This document shows positions 8,571 to 19,406 of a DNA stretch of 64,000 nt, piece by piece. This DNA comes from JAOADN01 sp049323795 (GTDB taxonomy: Bacteria; Pseudomonadota; Alphaproteobacteria; Rhodobacterales; Rhodobacteraceae), in the NCBI GenBank assembly GCA_049323795.1, contig JBMOOH010000049.1, forward strand, positions 6,616 through 70,615, read 5' to 3'. Numbering within the stretch: position 1 is the first letter of the stretch; each line of letters begins with the position of its first letter. The notes below the pieces were generated by a model. That model searched no databases. It saw nothing but the letters and a program-made list of their open reading frames with translations, and was not told where the DNA came from. The position numbers and the translations under genes are program-made.

Positions 8571-10442
8571 ATGACGAAGCCCAGCGACAACCCGGCCGAG
8601 CCGTTCAAGAAGGCGCTCGGCGAAGCCACCAGGGTGATGGCGGACGACCCGGACCTGACGGTCAGCTTCTCGGTCGACCCGCCCGGCATGACCGCCGACA
8701 CGGTGCGCCTGCCGCAGGTCAGCCGCCGCATGACACGGGACGAGGTGCTGATCGCCCGCGGCACGGCCGACAGCTTCGCGCTTCGCCGCAGGTTCCATGA
8801 CCAGGGCGTCTACGACCGCTACGCGCCGACCGGGCAGATGGCGCGCGATCTCTACGAAGCGATGGAGAATGCCCGCTGCGAGGCGGTGGGCGCGCGGGAC
8901 ATGCCCGGCACGCTCGGCAACATCGACGCGAGGCTCCAGAACGAAGCCGAACGGAAGGGCTATTCCCAGATCCGTTCGACGCAGGACGCGCCCCTGGCGC
9001 AGGCGGCCGGCTACATGATCCGTCACCTTGCCACCGGCCGTCCGATGCCGGGCGGGGCGGGCAACGTCATGGAACTCTGGCGCCCGTTCATCGAGGAACA
9101 GGCGGGCGGTTCGCTCGAACACCTGCAGGAGACGCTGGCCGACCCTGTCGCCTTCGCCCGCCTGTCGCGCCAGATCATCAAGGATCTCGGCTACGGCGAC
9201 CAGCTTGGCGACGACCCCGACGCGCAGGGCGACGAGGACGGCGGCGACAGCGAGCAGAGCCAGGAAGACCAGGAGAGCGCCGGCAACGAGTCCCAGGAGC
9301 AGGACGACGAAAGCGAAGCCTCGCCCGACCAGAGTCAGGAGGACCAGCAGGACCCGGCCGAGGCGAAGGTGACGGTCGACGACCTTGCCGATGTCGAGTT
9401 CGACGAAGAGGCCGAGATGCCCGAGGGCGATGCGCCGCTCGAGCCGCCGCCCCCCGCCCCGCATTCCGACGCCGACCCGAACTACACCGCCTTCGCCACC
9501 GCCTTCGACGAGGAGATCAGGGCCGAGGATCTGGCCGAGCCGGCCGAGCTGGAGCGGCTCCGCGCCTATCTGGACCAGCAGCTCGAGCCGCTGAAGGGCG
9601 CGGTCAGCCGCCTTGCCAACAAGCTCCAGCGCCGGTTGCAGGCGCAGCAGAACAGGTCCTGGGAATTCGACCGCGAGGAAGGTATCCTCGATGCCGGCCG
9701 CCTTGCCCGCGTGGTGGCCAACCCGACGACGCCCCTGTCCTTCAAGGTCGAGAAGGACACCGAGTTCCGCGACACCGTGGTGACGCTCCTCCTCGACAAC
9801 TCGGGCTCGATGCGCGGCCGCCCGATCAGCATCGCCGCGATCTGCGCGGACGTTCTCGCCCGAACGCTCGAACGCTGCCAGGTCAAGGTCGAGATCCTCG
9901 GCTTCACCACCCGCGCCTGGAAGGGCGGGCAGAGCCGCGAACGCTGGCTGGCCGAGGGCCGCCCGCAGGCGCCCGGGCGGCTGAACGACCTCCGCCACAT
10001 CATCTACAAGTCCGCCGACGCGCCCTGGCGGCGCGCGCGAGAAAACCTCGGGCTGATGATGAAGGAGGGGTTGCTCAAGGAAAACATCGACGGCGAGGCG
10101 CTCGAATGGGCGCATCGCCGGATGGTCGCGCGGCCCGAGGTCAGGAAGATCCTGATGGTCATCTCGGACGGCGCGCCGGTCGATGACTCGACGCTGTCGG
10201 TCAACCCGGCGAACTACCTCGAAAAGCACCTCCGCGACGTGATCGCGATGGTGGAGCGGCGCCGCGCGGTCGAGCTGATCGCCATCGGCATCGGCCATGA
10301 CGTGACGCGCTACTATCAGCGCGCGGTGACGATCACCGATGTCGAACAGTTGGCAGGCGCGATCACCGAACAGCTCGCAAGCCTCTTCGACAGCGATCCC
10401 CGCGCGCGGGCGCGGGTTCCGGGGATACGGAAGGTCGCGTGA
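8571..10442 (+). CDS. cobT: Cobaltochelatase subunit CobT
   Basis: 623-residue large subunit of the CobST chaperone ring of aerobic cobaltochelatase. The N-terminal helical part is followed by a very acidic linker (residues about 215-290, rich in Asp, Glu, Gln and Ser). A C-terminal von Willebrand A domain follows, whose metal-ion-dependent adhesion site is visible as [11 protein letters not shown] near residue 409. The acidic linker and vWA domain are standard for CobT and BchD-type chelatase subunits. The stop overlaps the start of the downstream peptidase gene (TGATG), so the two are probably cotranscribed. CobS is the expected partner. Confidence 0.95.
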   Translation: MTKPSDNPAEPFKKALGEATRVMADDPDLTVSFSVDPPGMTADTVRLPQVSRRMTRDEVLIARGTADSFALRRRFHDQGVYDRYAPTGQMARDLYEAMENARCEAVGARDMPGTLGNIDARLQNEAERKGYSQIRSTQDAPLAQAAGYMIRHLATGRPMPGGAGNVMELWRPFIEEQAGGSLEHLQETLADPVAFARLSRQIIKDLGYGDQLGDDPDAQGDEDGGDSEQSQEDQESAGNESQEQDDESEASPDQSQEDQQDPAEAKVTVDDLADVEFDEEAEMPEGDAPLEPPPPAPHSDADPNYTAFATAFDEEIRAEDLAEPAELERLRAYLDQQLEPLKGAVSRLANKLQRRLQAQQNRSWEFDREEGILDAGRLARVVANPTTPLSFKVEKDTEFRDTVVTLLLDNSGSMRGRPISIAAICADVLARTLERCQVKVEILGFTTRAWKGGQSRERWLAEGRPQAPGRLNDLRHIIYKSADAPWRRARENLGLMMKEGLLKENIDGEALEWAHRRMVARPEVRKILMVISDGAPVDDSTLSVNPANYLEKHLRDVIAMVERRRAVELIAIGIGHDVTRYYQRAVTITDVEQLAGAITEQLASLFDSDPRARARVPGIRKVA

Positions 10443-12250
10443 TGCTGCAGTCCTTCGCGTCGGCCGCCAGCCCCGAGCAGGGTCCGCCGCGCCTCGCCGC
10501 GCTCCGCGAAAGGCTGGCGTCCGAAGGGCTGACGGGCTTCATCATCCCCCGCGCCGACATGCATCAGGGCGAATACGTGGCCGCCCGTGACGAGCGGCTG
10601 CAATGGCTGACCGGGTTCACCGGGTCGGCCGGCTTCTGTATCGTCCTGCCGCAGATCGCGGGCCTCTTCATCGACGGGCGCTACCGGACGCAGGTGAAGG
10701 CGCAGGTGGACCTTGCCAGCTTCACGCCCGTTCCCTGGCCGGAGGTGCGACCGGGGCCGTGGCTTGCCGAGCAGATCCCAAACGGCGGCGTCATCGGGTT
10801 CGACCCCTGGCTGCACACCCGGAAAGAGATCGACGAGCTTGAGACATATCTTGAAGGCAAGGGCGTAACCTTACGACGCACAAAGAATTTCTTGGATGCG
10901 ATCTGGGAGGGCCAGCCTGCCCCTCCGCTGGGCAGGGTCGAGGTCTATCCGCTCGCCTTCGCGGGCGAACCCTCGTCGGACAAGCGCGCCCGGCTCGGGG
11001 CGCAGATCGCCTCGGCAGGACAGGCGGCGGTGGTCGTCACCCTGCCCGACGCGATCTGCTGGCTCTTCAACATCCGGGGTGCGGATGTCCCCCGCAACCC
11101 TGTCGTGCATGCGACGGCGATCCTGCACGCCGACGGACGCGCAGAGATGTTCGTCGCGCCCGGCAAGCTGAACCGCGAGGTGCACGCCCATCTCGGCGAC
11201 GGTGTCACACTGCACCCGCCCGAAGGCTTCGCCGCCGGTCTCGCGGGTCTCGCCGGCCCGGTGCGGGTGGACCGCACCACCGCGCCCGTCGCCGTATCGG
11301 ACATCCTTGCGGCGGCAGGCATCGCGGTCGCCTACGCCCCCGACCCCTGCGCGCTCGCCAAGGCGAGGAAGAACGCGGCCGAAATCGCCGGTACCGCCGA
11401 GGCCCACCTCCGCGACGGGGCCGCGATGGTCGAGTTCCTGTGCTGGCTCGACGCGCGCGCCCCGAAGGGCGGCCTGACCGAGATCGAGGTCGTCACCGCG
11501 CTTGAAGACTGTCGCCGCGCGACGAACTCGCTCCGCGACATCAGCTTCGATACCATCGCGGGATCGGGACCCAACGGCGCGATCATGCACTATCGCGTGA
11601 CCGGCGAGACGAACCGGACGATGCGGAACGGCGAACTGATCGTCGTCGATTCCGGCGGGCAGTACCTCGACGGGACCACGGACATCACCCGGACCATCGC
11701 GATCGGCACGCCCGGCCACGAGGCGCGGACCTGCTTCACGCGCGTCCTGCAGGGGATGATCGCGATCTCTCGCCTGCGCTGGCCGCCCGGCCTCGCAGGC
11801 TGTCACCTCGACGCCATCGCGCGGTTCCCCCTCTGGACGGCCGGGCAGGACTTCGACCATGGCACCGGGCACGGCGTCGGCGTCTACCTCTCGGTCCACG
11901 AAGGCCCGCAGCGGCTGTCGCGTATTTCGGACGTGCCGCTCGAGCCGGGGATGATCCTGTCGAACGAACCGGGCTACTACCGCGAAGGCGCCTTCGGCAT
12001 CCGCATCGAGAATCTTGTCGTGGTCGAGGAGGCCCCGGCCCTTCCGGGGGGCGACGACCACCGCAGGATGCTCAACTTCCGCACCCTGACCCGGGTGCCG
12101 ATCGACCGGAGGCTGATCGAGGCGGACATGCTGAGCGGACCCGAACGCGACTGGCTGAACGGCTACCATGCCGAGGTGCGCCGCCTGCTCGGCCCGCGTG
12201 TTTCGGCGGAAGCGCGGGCTTGGCTCGAGGCGGCCACCGCGCCGATCTGA
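10442..12250 (+). CDS. pepP: Xaa-Pro aminopeptidase (M24B family)
   Basis: 602-residue metallopeptidase of the long, three-domain Xaa-Pro aminopeptidase (APP1/XPNPEP-like) type. It has two creatinase-like N-terminal domains and a C-terminal pita-bread domain. Likely metal ligands are in VVDSGGQYLDGTTDITRT (two Asp), FDHGTGHGVG (His), SNEPGYYREGAFG (Glu) and RIENLVVV (Glu). ATG 10442 overlaps the cobT stop by one base; a GTG at 10439 is an alternative. It removes N-terminal residues preceding proline in cytosolic peptides. The symbol pepP is used loosely; E. coli PepP is shorter. Confidence 0.9.
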   Translation: MLQSFASAASPEQGPPRLAALRERLASEGLTGFIIPRADMHQGEYVAARDERLQWLTGFTGSAGFCIVLPQIAGLFIDGRYRTQVKAQVDLASFTPVPWPEVRPGPWLAEQIPNGGVIGFDPWLHTRKEIDELETYLEGKGVTLRRTKNFLDAIWEGQPAPPLGRVEVYPLAFAGEPSSDKRARLGAQIASAGQAAVVVTLPDAICWLFNIRGADVPRNPVVHATAILHADGRAEMFVAPGKLNREVHAHLGDGVTLHPPEGFAAGLAGLAGPVRVDRTTAPVAVSDILAAAGIAVAYAPDPCALAKARKNAAEIAGTAEAHLRDGAAMVEFLCWLDARAPKGGLTEIEVVTALEDCRRATNSLRDISFDTIAGSGPNGAIMHYRVTGETNRTMRNGELIVVDSGGQYLDGTTDITRTIAIGTPGHEARTCFTRVLQGMIAISRLRWPPGLAGCHLDAIARFPLWTAGQDFDHGTGHGVGVYLSVHEGPQRLSRISDVPLEPGMILSNEPGYYREGAFGIRIENLVVVEEAPALPGGDDHRRMLNFRTLTRVPIDRRLIEADMLSGPERDWLNGYHAEVRRLLGPRVSAEARAWLEAATAPI

Positions 12251-12424
12251 CCGGACGACAGGGCGCGCCATCATCACAGGCGGCGATCCGACCGGGAGAG
12301 GGAAATGGCAGACCGCCTCCCGATGGCGCCCGCGCCCGGCACATGGACGCCGAAGGACGGCGTGAAGGCGATTGCCGGGCACCTGCCCTTCCATACCGAC
12401 CGGATCACCGTCGGGAGGGTCCGG

Positions 12425-14077
12425 CTACCCGGCCAGCAGCGCCCGCGCCGCTTCCCGCGCGGCGTCGGTGACCGTGTCGCCGGCCAGCATCCGGGCAATC
12501 TCGTCCGTGCGCGCCCCGTCCCCGAGCGGAGTGACGGTCGAGGTGGCGAGACCCTTGGCCACCCGCTTCTCGACCCGCCAGTGATGCGCGCCGCGCGCGG
12601 CCACCTGCGGCGAGTGGGTGACGACCAGAACCTGCGCGCCCTCGGACAGGCGCGCGAGGCGGCGGCCCACCGCGTCCGCCGTCGCCCCGCCGACGCCCCG
12701 GTCGATCTCGTCGAAGATCAGCGTCACCGCATCGGCCCCGCGCGCCAGGCAGACCTTGAGCGCAAGCAGAAAGCGCGACAGCTCTCCGCCGCTCGCGATC
12801 CGGCCGATGGGCCCGGGTGGCGTTCCAGGATTCGCGGCCACCGTGAAGCCCACCGCATCGCGTCCCTCCGGCCCGGCATCCCCTTCCGCCACCTCCGTCA
12901 CGAACACCGCCCGGTCCAGTTTCAGGGGCGGCAGTTCGGCGGCCATCGCCGTGTCGAGCGCCTTGGCCGCCGCCCTGCGCCTGGCGGTCAGACGCAGCGC
13001 CGCCACGTCGTAGGCGCCATCGGCCGCCTTCAGCGCCGCTTCCAGCTTCTTCAGACCCTCGGCCCCGTCCTCGACCGCCGCCAGCCGCGCCCGCAGCTCG
13101 TCGGCGAAGCTGCCGAGATCGTCCGGCGCGATGGCATGCTTGCGTGCCAGCGCCCGGATCGCGAAGAGCCGCTCCTCGGCCGTTTCCAGGTCGCGCGGAT
13201 CGAAGGCCATGGCTTCGAGCGCGCGGTCGATGCCCTGGGTCGCCTCGCCAAGCTCGGTGATCGCCCGGTCGAGCGCGGCGATCGCCTCGTCGAGAACACC
13301 TTCCGCCCGCCCCGCCGCCGCCCCGAGCCAGCGCGCGGCATCCGTCATCCGGCCCTCGGCCCCGTCCCCGCCCAGCGCCTGCGCCGCCCGCGCCACATCC
13401 TCGCGGATGCGCTGCGAGGCCTGCATGAGCCGCCGGCGCGCATCGAGCGTCGCCTCCTCGCCCGGTTCGGGACGCAGGCGGTCGAGCTCCTCGACGGCGT
13501 GGCGCAGGAAATCCTCGTCCGCCTTCGACTTGGCGAGCGCCTCCCCGGCCTCGGCCAGCATCCGGGACGCACGTGCCCGTGCCTCCCACGCGCCGCGCGT
13601 CCCGGCAAGCTCGGCGCCGACATCCGCGAAGGCATCGAGCAGCCGCCGGTGCCCCCGGGGATTGAGCAACCCGTGGTCGTCATGCTGGCCGTGCAGTTCG
13701 ACGAGCGTGTCCGACAGCGACCGGAGCACTTCGGCGCTCGTCCGGCGGTCGTTGACGAAGGCGGTGCGGCGTCCGTCGGCCTGCAGCGTCCGGCGCAGGA
13801 CGAGATCATCTTCCCCGCCGGGCAAACCGGCCTCGCCCAGGACGGCACGGGCGGGATGCCCCGCTGGAAGGGCGAACACGGCCGTCACTTCGCCCTGAGA
13901 TGCCCCTGCGCGCACAAGATCGGCCCGTCCCTTCCACCCGAGCACGAAGCCCAGACAGTCGAGGAGGATCGACTTGCCCGCCCCCGTCTCGCCGGTCAGC
14001 ACGTTCAGGCCCGGCTGGAAGGACAGTTCCAGCCGGTCGATCAGCAGCATGTCACGGATATCGAGACTGAGGAGCAC
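12425..14077 (-). CDS. recN: DNA repair protein RecN
   Basis: RecN is an SMC-like ATPase acting early in double-strand-break repair. The protein has 550 residues, the usual size. The start is taken at GTG 14077, giving LLSLDIRDMLLIDRLELSF, which aligns with the RecN N-terminus; upstream codons do not. Walker A is GETGAGKS (residues 29-36). Alanine/glutamate-rich coiled-coil arms fill the centre. The ABC signature appears as IASGGELSRFLLALK with Walker B in TLIFDEIDRGVGG. It is the last gene of the long minus-strand series, 13 nt after bamD. It converges on pepP. No LexA box was found directly upstream, in line with readthrough from bamD. Confidence 0.96.
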   Translation of the reverse strand: MLLSLDIRDMLLIDRLELSFQPGLNVLTGETGAGKSILLDCLGFVLGWKGRADLVRAGASQGEVTAVFALPAGHPARAVLGEAGLPGGEDDLVLRRTLQADGRRTAFVNDRRTSAEVLRSLSDTLVELHGQHDDHGLLNPRGHRRLLDAFADVGAELAGTRGAWEARARASRMLAEAGEALAKSKADEDFLRHAVEELDRLRPEPGEEATLDARRRLMQASQRIREDVARAAQALGGDGAEGRMTDAARWLGAAAGRAEGVLDEAIAALDRAITELGEATQGIDRALEAMAFDPRDLETAEERLFAIRALARKHAIAPDDLGSFADELRARLAAVEDGAEGLKKLEAALKAADGAYDVAALRLTARRRAAAKALDTAMAAELPPLKLDRAVFVTEVAEGDAGPEGRDAVGFTVAANPGTPPGPIGRIASGGELSRFLLALKVCLARGADAVTLIFDEIDRGVGGATADAVGRRLARLSEGAQVLVVTHSPQVAARGAHHWRVEKRVAKGLATSTVTPLGDGARTDEIARMLAGDTVTDAAREAARALLAG

Positions 14078-14090
14078 CGCACGCCCCGCG

Positions 14091-14930
14091 TCAGAGCCAC
14101 TCGCCCCTGACCACCTGCCGGTAGATCCGGGCAAGCCAGTTGTCACCCTTCGCCTTCGGCTCCAGCCCCTTGTCGGTCAGCAGCCGGTAGCCGTCCTGGT
14201 ACCATTCGGTGGACTGGAAGTTGTAGCCGAGGATCGCGCCGGCCGTCTGCGCCTCGTCGGTCAGGCCGAGGGACAGGTAGGCCTCGATGAGGCGATAGAG
14301 CGCCTCGGGCGTCTGGGTCGTCGTCTGGAACTGCTCGACGACCACCCGGAAACGGTTGATCGCCGCGGTGTAGAACTTGCCGCGAAGGTAGTAGCGCCCG
14401 ATCTCCATCTCCTTCGCCGCAAGATGGTCGAAGGCCAGGTCGAACTTCAGCATGGCGGAGCGGGCATACTCGCTGTCGGGATATTCCTCGATCACCGCGC
14501 GCAATGCCTGAAGGGCCTGGTACGTCAGGCCCTGGTCCCGACCGACGTCGTCGATCTGGTCGTAGTAGCTGAGCGCGAGCAGATACTTCGCGTAGGCGGC
14601 ATCCTCATCTGCCGGATAGGTGTCGATGTAGCGCTGCGCGGCAGCGCGGCTGCTTTCGTAGTCGCGGTCCCTCTGGTAGGCGAACGCCTGCATGATGAGC
14701 GCGCGTTTGGCCCATTCGGAGTAGGGGTAGAGACGCTCGACCTCGCCGAACAGCCGGGCGGCCTCTTCGGCCTTCTTGCTGTTCTCGAGCTGGTACTCGC
14801 CGCGCTTGTAGATCTCCTCGGCCGTCAGGTTCTCGACAGGGACTTCCCTGGCGCGCGGCGCGCAGGCCTGGAGTGTCGCAGCCAGTGCAAGCGTGCCGAC
14901 AATACCTGCCGCTGTCCTGCCCCGCGCCAT
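14091..14930 (-). CDS. bamD: Outer-membrane assembly lipoprotein BamD
   Basis: 279-residue lipoprotein of the BAM complex, which folds beta-barrel proteins into the outer membrane. ATG 14930 gives a short signal sequence with lipobox LQAC (Cys near residue 23). The mature part is built of TPR-type helical hairpins: YKRGEYQLENSKKAEEAARLF, YSEWAKRALIMQAFA and ARSAMLKFDLAFDHLA. An upstream in-frame ATG at 15101 would bury the signal peptide and is rejected. It sits between lpxC and recN, the usual order in Rhodobacterales. Confidence 0.95.
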   Translation of the reverse strand: MARGRTAAGIVGTLALAATLQACAPRAREVPVENLTAEEIYKRGEYQLENSKKAEEAARLFGEVERLYPYSEWAKRALIMQAFAYQRDRDYESSRAAAQRYIDTYPADEDAAYAKYLLALSYYDQIDDVGRDQGLTYQALQALRAVIEEYPDSEYARSAMLKFDLAFDHLAAKEMEIGRYYLRGKFYTAAINRFRVVVEQFQTTTQTPEALYRLIEAYLSLGLTDEAQTAGAILGYNFQSTEWYQDGYRLLTDKGLEPKAKGDNWLARIYRQVVRGEWL

Positions 14931-15048
14931 GTTCCGACCACCCCGACCCTGCCTGCACTTTTTTCGAGAACCGGAACACGCTGGAGCCGGTTGGGCTTCG
15001 TCTAGCACAGAAAAATTCAGGGCGCAAAACGGCATTGCCCGTGCCGTT

Positions 15049-15969
15049 TCAGGCAACCGCAGGAATGTCCGCCGCAACCAGTCCGGCGCCCGGAAGGACA
15101 CGGCGCCGCTCGTCCTGGACTTCGACCATCCGGACCGCCCCGGGGGTGCCGAAGAGTTCCCGCAGAAGCCGGTTGGTCAGCGCGTGTCCGGCGCGAATGC
15201 CGGTGTAGCGGCCGAAGATCGGCCCGCCCGCAAGCGACAGGTCGCCGAGCGCGTCCAGCATCTTGTGGCGCACCGCCTCGTCGGGGTGACGGAACCCGCC
15301 GGGCGAAAGGATGGCGCCGCCATCGACCACGACCGCGTTCTCGTAGGTGCCGCCGAGCGCCAGCCCGTTGGCGCGCATCGCTTCGACATCCTGCTGCCGG
15401 CAGAAGGTCCGACTGTCGCAAAGCTCGCGCACGAACGTGCCGTTCGACAGGGTGAGCCGCTTGCGCTGCCGACCGATGGCGGCGTCGGAGAAGTCGATGC
15501 TGAAGTCGATCTCGAACATCGGCGCGGGATCGAGCCGCGCGATCGCGCTGCCCTCTGTCACCTCGACCCGGGCGAGGACCTCGAAGCCGCGGACCGGCGC
15601 ATCGAGCTCCGCCAGCCCCCGGGACATCAGGCCGGCCACGAAGGGTGCGGCCGACCCGTCCAGGATCGGAACCTCGGGGCCGTCGATATCGATCAGGACA
15701 TTGTGGAGCCCGCAGCCCGCCAGGGCCGCCATGATGTGCTCGATGGTCGAGACGGTGACACCGGCGCCGTTTCCGACAAGCGTGCAGAGCCGGGAAGGAA
15801 CGACCGACGCGAAGTGGGCAGGCACGACGGCGTCGCAGCCGATCACGTCGGTCCGGCGGAACCGGACTCCGTGGCCGGCCGGGGCCGGGCGCACGGTCAT
15901 GCGAACGCGCTGCCCGGTGTGCAGCCCGATTCCGCTGAACGTCACGGCCGATTGTATGGTCGTCTGCAC
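15049..15969 (-). CDS. lpxC: UDP-3-O-acyl-N-acetylglucosamine deacetylase
   Basis: LpxC catalyses the committed step of lipid A synthesis, a zinc-dependent deacetylation in the cytosol. The 306-residue protein opens with TIQSAVTFSGIGLHTG. The zinc ligands are expected in STIEHIMAAL (His) and in HKMLDALGDLSLAG (His and Asp). The catalytic Glu is probably in the GPEVPILDGSA segment. The start is GTG 15969. It follows ftsZ after a terminator at 16161-16185, so it may have its own promoter in the 236-nt gap. Confidence 0.96.
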   Translation of the reverse strand: MQTTIQSAVTFSGIGLHTGQRVRMTVRPAPAGHGVRFRRTDVIGCDAVVPAHFASVVPSRLCTLVGNGAGVTVSTIEHIMAALAGCGLHNVLIDIDGPEVPILDGSAAPFVAGLMSRGLAELDAPVRGFEVLARVEVTEGSAIARLDPAPMFEIDFSIDFSDAAIGRQRKRLTLSNGTFVRELCDSRTFCRQQDVEAMRANGLALGGTYENAVVVDGGAILSPGGFRHPDEAVRHKMLDALGDLSLAGGPIFGRYTGIRAGHALTNRLLRELFGTPGAVRMVEVQDERRRVLPGAGLVAADIPAVA

Positions 15970-16160
15970 CGTCGTCTCTCTTCATGTCCGCGCCAAGCCT
16001 GGCGCCCTGCCCGGGGTGGGCCGCCGATGCGGCTCTCTTTCCCCGACGAGGTAACGGCCGGGACGGCCATCCTCAACTCACCTTTTGCAACGGACTGAAA
16101 CAATGCCCCGGCATTACGCCTATCGGCGGAAACGGCCGGAACCCGGTGACACCAAAGGCA

Positions 16161-16185
16161 GAAGGCCGGGCATCGCCCGGCCTTC
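16161..16185 (-). terminator. Hairpin terminator after ftsZ
   Basis: A perfect 11-bp GC-rich stem: GAAGGCCGGGC (16161-16171) with GCCCGGCCTTC (16175-16185), 20 nt past the ftsZ stop. The following minus-strand sequence is only weakly T-rich, so termination may be partial. Confidence 0.65.
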
Positions 16186-16205
16186 CTCCGTGTGCAGAGC
16201 GTTCG

Positions 16206-17888
16206 TCAGTTGGCCTGGCGGCGCAGGAAGGCGGGGATCTCGATCCGGTCGTGGTCGGGGTCGGGCGCCTCTTCCTCGTCATAGGCCTGGACCGCAGCGC
16301 CCTGCGGCCGCAACACGGGCTGCGCGCGCTCGGGTTGCTCGCTGTGCCCGGTCATCCGGTTGATGAGCGTGTTGATCCCGAAGCGCGGACGGTCGGCTGC
16401 CCGCGGCGCGGCCGGGGCGGGCGGGGCAGCGGCCCGGGAACCCTGCTGGGCCGCGGGCCGCTGGGTCACCGGCGCACGGCTCACCGCGGCCTGCAGCCGC
16501 GCGAGCGCCTCGGGCGACGGCGTCCCGGGCGACCGCGGACGGGGCGCGACGTAGGACCCCGCCTCATCGTCCACGTGGAGGTCGCGGTGCTGCGGCGGCT
16601 GCGGACGGTAGGCGGGCGGCGGCAGTTCGTTGCCGGACAGCGCCTCGCCACCGAAGAGCGAGGGCTCCTCCTCCGCCGGAACCGAGGCATCGGTCACCGA
16701 CGCGGAGTAGCCCTGGGCCGTGGCCTGCGGCGCGGCCGGAACGCGCGCCGATTCCCTCAGGACCTCGGACGCGCGCGGCGCCTGCGGAGCCGGCTGCCGA
16801 TGCGTGAAGGCAGGCTGCTGCGGGGCCGTCTTCTGCACGGACTGCGCCTGCGGCGCGGACGCCGGGGCAGCCAGCGGCTCGGACATCCGTCGCCGCGCGA
16901 TCGGCTGCTCGGTTTCGGCCGCAACGGCGTCGATACCCGTTGCCACGACCGACACGCGCATCATGCCCTCGAGCGCCGGATCGAGACTCGAGCCGACGAT
17001 GATGTTGGCGTCGGGATCCACTTCCTCGCGGATGCGGTTGGCCGCCTCGTCGTATTCGAAAAGCGTCAGATCGGCGCCGCCCGTGATGTTGATGAGAACG
17101 CCCTTCGCGCCGCGCAGGCTGATCTCGTCGAGCAGCGGGTTCGCAATCGCCTTCTCGGCGGCCTGGATGGCGCGTTCCTGGCCGGACGCCTCGCCCGTGC
17201 CCATCATCGCCTTGCCCATTTCGTCCATCACCGACCGGACGTCGGCGAAGTCGAGGTTGATGAGGCCCGGCCGCACCATCAGGTCGGTCACCCCCTTGAC
17301 GCCCTGATAGAGCACGTCATCGGCCATGGCGAAGGCCTCGGTGAAGGTGGTCTTCTCGTTGGCGATGCGGAACAGGTTCTGGTTGGGGATGATGATGAGC
17401 GTATCGACCACCTTCTGAAGGGCAGCCACGCCATCCTCGGCCTGGCGCATCCGCTTGGCGCCCTCGAACTGGAAGGGCTTGGTCACGACACCGACCGTCA
17501 GGACGCCCATCTCGCGCGCGGCCTGCGCGATGATCGGCGCCGCGCCGGTGCCGGTGCCGCCGCCCATGCCCGCGGTGATGAAGCACATGTGCACGCCGGC
17601 GAGATGGTTCACGATCTCCTCGATCGTCTCCTCGGCTGCGGCGGCGCCCACCGCCGGCCGTGCCCCGGCGCCGAGGCCCTCGGTCACGCGGACGCCCAGC
17701 TGGATCTTGTTCAGGGACAGGCTTTGCTGGAGCGCCTGGGCGTCGGTGTTCGCCACCACGAACTCGACCCCGTCGAGGTGCTTCTCGATCATGTTGTTCA
17801 CGGCGTTGCCGCCGGCGCCGCCGACGCCGAACACCGTGATCCGGGGCTTCAGGTCCCCTTCTTCCTTCATCATCAGATTCAACGCCAT
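16206..17888 (-). CDS. ftsZ: Cell division protein FtsZ
   Basis: FtsZ is the tubulin-like GTPase that forms the Z ring. The start is ATG 17888 ([17 protein letters not shown]). The GTP loop GGGTGTG is at residues 109-115, and the T7 catalytic region lies in [15 protein letters not shown]. The protein has 560 residues, long for FtsZ. The excess is a disordered Pro/Ala/Gln-rich linker of about 230 residues after the globular domain, as in other alphaproteobacteria. The end carries the conserved peptide EIPAFLRRQ, which binds FtsA and other partners. A 174-nt gap separates it from ftsA and may hold a separate promoter. A hairpin terminator follows the stop. Confidence 0.98.
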   Translation of the reverse strand: MALNLMMKEEGDLKPRITVFGVGGAGGNAVNNMIEKHLDGVEFVVANTDAQALQQSLSLNKIQLGVRVTEGLGAGARPAVGAAAAEETIEEIVNHLAGVHMCFITAGMGGGTGTGAAPIIAQAAREMGVLTVGVVTKPFQFEGAKRMRQAEDGVAALQKVVDTLIIIPNQNLFRIANEKTTFTEAFAMADDVLYQGVKGVTDLMVRPGLINLDFADVRSVMDEMGKAMMGTGEASGQERAIQAAEKAIANPLLDEISLRGAKGVLINITGGADLTLFEYDEAANRIREEVDPDANIIVGSSLDPALEGMMRVSVVATGIDAVAAETEQPIARRRMSEPLAAPASAPQAQSVQKTAPQQPAFTHRQPAPQAPRASEVLRESARVPAAPQATAQGYSASVTDASVPAEEEPSLFGGEALSGNELPPPAYRPQPPQHRDLHVDDEAGSYVAPRPRSPGTPSPEALARLQAAVSRAPVTQRPAAQQGSRAAAPPAPAAPRAADRPRFGINTLINRMTGHSEQPERAQPVLRPQGAAVQAYDEEEAPDPDHDRIEIPAFLRRQAN

Positions 17889-18062
17889 CTGCTCCGCCTG
17901 TTCATTTTTGTCGGCCGGACCGCATCCCAGACCGAGAGTCCCCATGTCAATCCTACCGGCTGGCGCCCGCAAGGTCACGAGAAAAACGCCGAAACCCCAC
18001 AAAATCGGGGAGGCTCGATCGGTCTTTCAGCGACATTTCGCCAACCCCTCAAGATATTGAGG

Positions 18063-19406
18063 CTACCAGTTGTCCCGGAACCATCTTACCGCCCGGCGCA
18101 GCGACCGCGCCGGGTAACGGTCGGCCGGAATTTCGAAGTCCCACCATTCGTCCTGCGGGTGCGCGGCAAAAAGACACAACCCCACGGAGGCGCTGAACGC
18201 CGCGCCCGTCGCCGCCTGGGGCAGGCCCTGCACCCGGAGCGGGCGCCCGAGTCGCACGTTCTGTCCGAGGATCCGCGCCGCCAGCCCGTCGAGACCGGGT
18301 ATCTGGCTTGCCCCGCCGGTCAGCACCACCTGCTGGCTGGGCATCTGCTCGAACCCGGCGGCGTCGAGAACCGCGCGCACCTCCTCGAGAACCTCCTCGA
18401 CGCGGGGCCGCATGATGCCGATCAGCTCGGTCCGGCTGACCGTGCGCCGGTCCTTCTCCCAATCGCCGCAATCCGCCCCGATCGCGATCATCTCGCGGTC
18501 GTCCATGCCGGTGGCGATGACCCCGCCATGCATGGTCTTGATGCGCTCGGCCACGGCCAGGGGAACCTGAAGTCCCTTGGCGATGTCGCCCGTGACATGA
18601 TCCCCGCCCATGCGCACCGCATCCGCAAAGATCATGTGCTTCTTCATGAAGACCGACACGCCCGTCGATCCACCGCCCATGTCGATGCAGGCAGCACCCA
18701 GTTCCTGTTCGTCCTCGACCAGGCTGGCCAGACCCGAGACATAGGCCGACGACGCCACGCCCGCGACTTCGAGATCGCACCGCTTGAGGCAGTAGAGCAG
18801 GTTCTCGAGCGCGCCCGAGTCGGCGGCCAGCAGATGCATGTCCACGGCAAGCCGATTGCCCACCTGCCCGCGCGGGTCGCCGATGCCCGTGCGCTGATCG
18901 ATCGAGAAGTTGACGGGGTGCGCGTGCAGAACCTCGCGGCCCGGCCCGAAGTCGGGCACGTCGCAGGCGGCAAGGACGCGTCCGACGTCCTGCTCGCCGA
19001 CCTGCGACTCCGACAGGACGATCTCGCCGGCCAGTCCGTAGCTGCGCGGACGGGCGCCCGACAGGCAGGCGATGACGTGGTCTACGCGGGTCTGCGCCAT
19101 CTTCTGGGCGGCCTGAACCGCCGTGCGGATCGCCCGCTCGGTCTCCTGGATCGCATCGGTCTCGCCGAAGCGCACCCCGCGGGACCGGGTCGTCGCGGCC
19201 CCGATCACGCGGATCTGCGACTGCCCGGCCAGCGTGCCGAGCCCTTCCTCGCGCTGGTGGTCCGACGCGGCCGACGCCGGGTCGAACCTCAGCACGAGGC
19301 ACGCGATCTTCGACGTGCCGACATCGAGGATGGCGATCACTCCGCGCTGCATGGCGGTGCGGCGCATGTTCCGCATCGCGCGTTGCGACTGATACAGGTC
19401 GGTCAT
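18063..19406 (-). CDS. ftsA: Cell division protein FtsA
   Basis: Actin-like ATPase that tethers FtsZ to the membrane and recruits late division proteins. The protein has 447 residues from ATG 19406, which overlaps the ftsQ stop as ATGA. The phosphate-1 loop is LDVGTSK (residues 27-33). Phosphate-2 appears as IDMGGGSTGV and the adenosine motif as VVLTGGASQIPGL. The C-terminal amphipathic helix RSLRRAVRWFRDNW would bind the membrane. Longer upstream codons in the same frame lie inside ftsQ and are not used. Confidence 0.97.
   Translation of the reverse strand: MTDLYQSQRAMRNMRRTAMQRGVIAILDVGTSKIACLVLRFDPASAASDHQREEGLGTLAGQSQIRVIGAATTRSRGVRFGETDAIQETERAIRTAVQAAQKMAQTRVDHVIACLSGARPRSYGLAGEIVLSESQVGEQDVGRVLAACDVPDFGPGREVLHAHPVNFSIDQRTGIGDPRGQVGNRLAVDMHLLAADSGALENLLYCLKRCDLEVAGVASSAYVSGLASLVEDEQELGAACIDMGGGSTGVSVFMKKHMIFADAVRMGGDHVTGDIAKGLQVPLAVAERIKTMHGGVIATGMDDREMIAIGADCGDWEKDRRTVSRTELIGIMRPRVEEVLEEVRAVLDAAGFEQMPSQQVVLTGGASQIPGLDGLAARILGQNVRLGRPLRVQGLPQAATGAAFSASVGLCLFAAHPQDEWWDFEIPADRYPARSLRRAVRWFRDNW

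Noticed and set aside
12305..12424. Plus-strand start with a good ribosome site (GGGAGAGGGAA then ATG) reading MADRLPMAPAPGTWTP
   Set aside because: The first 35 codons look protein-like but the frame then runs antisense to recN without a natural stop; no family was recognised.
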